Assembly (NCBI GenBank): GCA_019236035.1
Contig: JAFAJU010000421.1
Span: 1-5,559 of the forward strand
Reading direction: 5' to 3'
DNA length: 5,559 nucleotides
Origin: Verrucomicrobiota bacterium
Lineage (GTDB): Bacteria > Verrucomicrobiota > Verrucomicrobiia > Chthoniobacterales > JAFAMB01
The translations under genes and the position numbers were made by a program. The notes beneath the pieces are model-generated. The model saw nothing but the letters and a program-made list of their open reading frames with translations, ran no database searches and was not told the origin of the DNA. Positions 4,203-5,559 of the stretch are shown piece by piece. The stretch's first letter is position 1, and each line of letters starts with the position of its first letter.

Positions 4203-5559
4203 AGGGCAAACGAAGGAAAAGATTTCGGCATTCTGCGCACAACCATTTCCGAACACCTGTGAGCATGAATTTCAAAGACCCGGGACCCGGGCTGAACCCG
4301 GGCAAAAACAGGCGCGAATCGAGATTCGCCGATCCATACGTGCCGGCCGCGAACTTTCTTTTCGCGATGGCGACCAAGCGTCGATTATAACAACGCATAA
4401 AGTTACCGACGGCCTGTCCAATCGGCCCCGCGTACGGCAGGGCAGAATAACGGCGAGCGTGGTTGCTGTAGGCCTGTCTGACGGGACCGATGAAATAGGC
4501 GCCAATGTCCAAGTAAAAGGCGACAGTCATCAGTTCTGCGTCTCCGAGGTAATAGTATTTGTCTTTATAGACACTTTCAAACCAGGTGTGGAACTGCGTA
4601 AGATACAACTCGTTGTACCGGCTGCTGGCCATCGATACATCTTTGCCGGCTAGTGCGTCTGCGAGAATCTCAACCACTCCAGAACAGGTGTATGATATAA
4701 AATCGAACCCCTGGCTGTACAACGGATCAAGAAAACCTGCCGCATCGCCGACCAACGCCCAGCCGTCACCGATTGATCGCTCACTGTAGTAGGCTAGGTT
4801 GGAATAGGCGTGCACATCCTTCTCGATGTATTGCGCATCGCAAAGCACCTTTTTGCCGAGCGGATGGGTCATGAGATGGCTCTTCAACCGCTCCCCCAGG
4901 TTCGGCCCGGGAGGAAACTGAAATATACGGCTGTCGTAAACCAATCCGACACTGCAATCGCCCCCCTTCAATGGAATAAGCCAACCCCACCAGCCGCGGC
5001 CCATCAGATGATTGGTTGCCCACTGCCGCATGGCCCAGCATGGTTCGGTAAAATGCGGAGCGCTTTCCCAGACGTCGGCGCCATCTAGATCAAACGTATT
5101 CCGAAAACGCGCCCAGACAGAATGTATGGGGTGGGCGTCCAATGTTCGATGCAGTTTAAGTTTTCGCGCGATCAGGGCATTCCGCCCACTTGCATCGATG
5201 ACCCAGCGTGCGGTCACGTTGCGAACCTCGTCACCTAGACGGACAGCCAGATGGTTCTTGCCCTCTCCGCCGAGCTCCAGATCCTGAACTTTGGCCGGTC
5301 GCCAGAGTTCGCAGCCGGCTCTCACGGCTTTCTCCAAGACCGCTTCGTCAAGTGTTGAGCGGTCGAGTTGAAATGCAGGAAGTCGTGTCTGATGTTTCGG
5401 CCCGATTTCGGCGCAGCGCGTAAAGTTATCGCTACTGTGCCGGTAAAACCACATTCTGAGTCCTGATTTCGTGATCTGCTGATGGCCTAGAGGATAGGCC
5501 ATGTTCAGAACTCGCATGAGGAAACAGGCACCTACCTCGCTCGTCGATTCACCAACCTT
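4180..5559 (-). CDS. Flavin-dependent halogenase family protein (partial, N terminus beyond window)
   Basis: The predicted protein is an FAD enzyme of the halogenase/geranylgeranyl-reductase superfamily that would use FADH2, O2 and halide to halogenate an aromatic substrate. The frame stays open to the window edge, giving 459 visible residues; an internal ATG at 5517 is not the start, because KVGEST upstream of it is the conserved family VGES segment. About 40 residues with the GxGxxG FAD motif are missing. Visible residues (1 = Lys at the edge): VGES (2-5); a candidate catalytic Lys, K31, in ITKSGLRMWF; WVIDASGR (119-126); the halogenase hallmark WGWLIP (191-196), fitting WxWxIP; and VGDAAGFLDPLYSQG (270-284). 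Tryptophan halogenases usually have DPLESTG here, so DPLYSQG points to the phenol/pyrrole or carrier-bound class. The C terminus (about 400-459) is basic and less family-like. No biosynthetic partner is visible, and a non-halogenating oxidoreductase remains possible. Confidence 0.87.
   Translation of the reverse strand, partial: KVGESTSEVGACFLMRVLNMAYPLGHQQITKSGLRMWFYRHSSDNFTRCAEIGPKHQTRLPAFQLDRSTLDEAVLEKAVRAGCELWRPAKVQDLELGGEGKNHLAVRLGDEVRNVTARWVIDASGRNALIARKLKLHRTLDAHPIHSVWARFRNTFDLDGADVWESAPHFTEPCWAMRQWATNHLMGRGWWGWLIPLKGGDCSVGLVYDSRIFQFPPGPNLGERLKSHLMTHPLGKKVLCDAQYIEKDVHAYSNLAYYSERSIGDGWALVGDAAGFLDPLYSQGFDFISYTCSGVVEILADALAGKDVSMASSRYNELYLTQFHTWFESVYKDKYYYLGDAELMTVAFYLDIGAYFIGPVRQAYSNHARRYSALPYAGPIGQAVGNFMRCYNRRLVAIAKRKFAAGTYGSANLDSRLFLPGFSPGPGSLKFMLTGVRKWLCAECRNLFLRLPSLRHAAR

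Noticed and set aside
3948..4256. Minus-strand frame of 102 codons spanning the small membrane-protein gene and the halogenase end
   Set aside because: It overlaps the halogenase 3' end on the same strand in another frame, shows no domain or plausible ribosome binding site, and has low-complexity composition.
4810..5287. Overlapping plus-strand open frames of about 90 codons opposite the halogenase
   Set aside because: They are antisense to the conserved FAD protein, with unstructured Arg/Ser/Pro-rich translations. They are shadow frames.
5475..5517. ATG at 5517 as the halogenase start
   Set aside because: The frame continues open to the window edge and encodes the conserved VGES segment upstream of this Met, so the gene is cut by the window rather than starting here.

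Overview
The window looks like a chromosomal segment of a Gram-negative bacterium of moderate GC content. My best guess is a soil or freshwater member of the Verrucomicrobiota. That guess rests on the mix of genes, the weak or absent Shine-Dalgarno sites, the intergenic palindromes of the CCTAGGG...CCCTAGG type and the AGGAGTTC-type tandem repeats. It is from memory and unchecked.

Layout. Positions 1-212 are non-coding and highly structured. They hold two near-identical GAA-loop hairpins with a compensatory base-pair change, a large CCTAGGGC/GCCCTAGG palindrome between them, and a second imperfect stem directly before the first gene. Positions 213-1511 (+) encode an S41 carboxyl-terminal processing protease (CtpA type) with a membrane-anchored N terminus, a PDZ domain and an intact Ser-Lys dyad. 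Its stop overlaps by four bases (GTGA) the GTG start of tsaD (1508-2560, +), the tRNA A37 threonylcarbamoyltransferase catalytic subunit. The last ~18 codons of tsaD are made of a 17-bp tandem repeat. An inverted copy of that repeat lies about 160 bp downstream, just before the next gene, so the tsaD/exonuclease junction (2561-2787) is bracketed by inverted arms. The repeat also places a perfect AGGAG seven bases before an ATG that overlaps the tsaD stop, opening a 40-codon reading frame.

Positions 2788-3696 (+) encode a stand-alone 5'-3' exonuclease/flap nuclease of the DNA polymerase I N-terminal family. It has a full set of metal ligands, no polymerase domain, and a C-terminal QGELF that resembles a sliding-clamp binding motif. 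Positions 3697-3957 hold no convincing gene. A small, possibly real, single-pass membrane protein follows (3958-4146, +). From 4180 to the right edge, on the minus strand and cut off by the window end, lies a flavin-dependent halogenase-family protein with the WxWxIP motif. Its GFLDPLYSQG active-site loop is of the phenol/pyrrole type rather than the tryptophan type.

The first two genes are probably one translationally coupled operon. The exonuclease points the same way but is separated by the repeat-bracketed spacer. The halogenase converges on this group and is functionally unrelated, which suggests a boundary between housekeeping genes and secondary or accessory metabolism. I do not see a clearly new multi-gene system. 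The most unusual material is the repeat structure around tsaD, the structured leader before the protease, and the possible clamp tether on the exonuclease.
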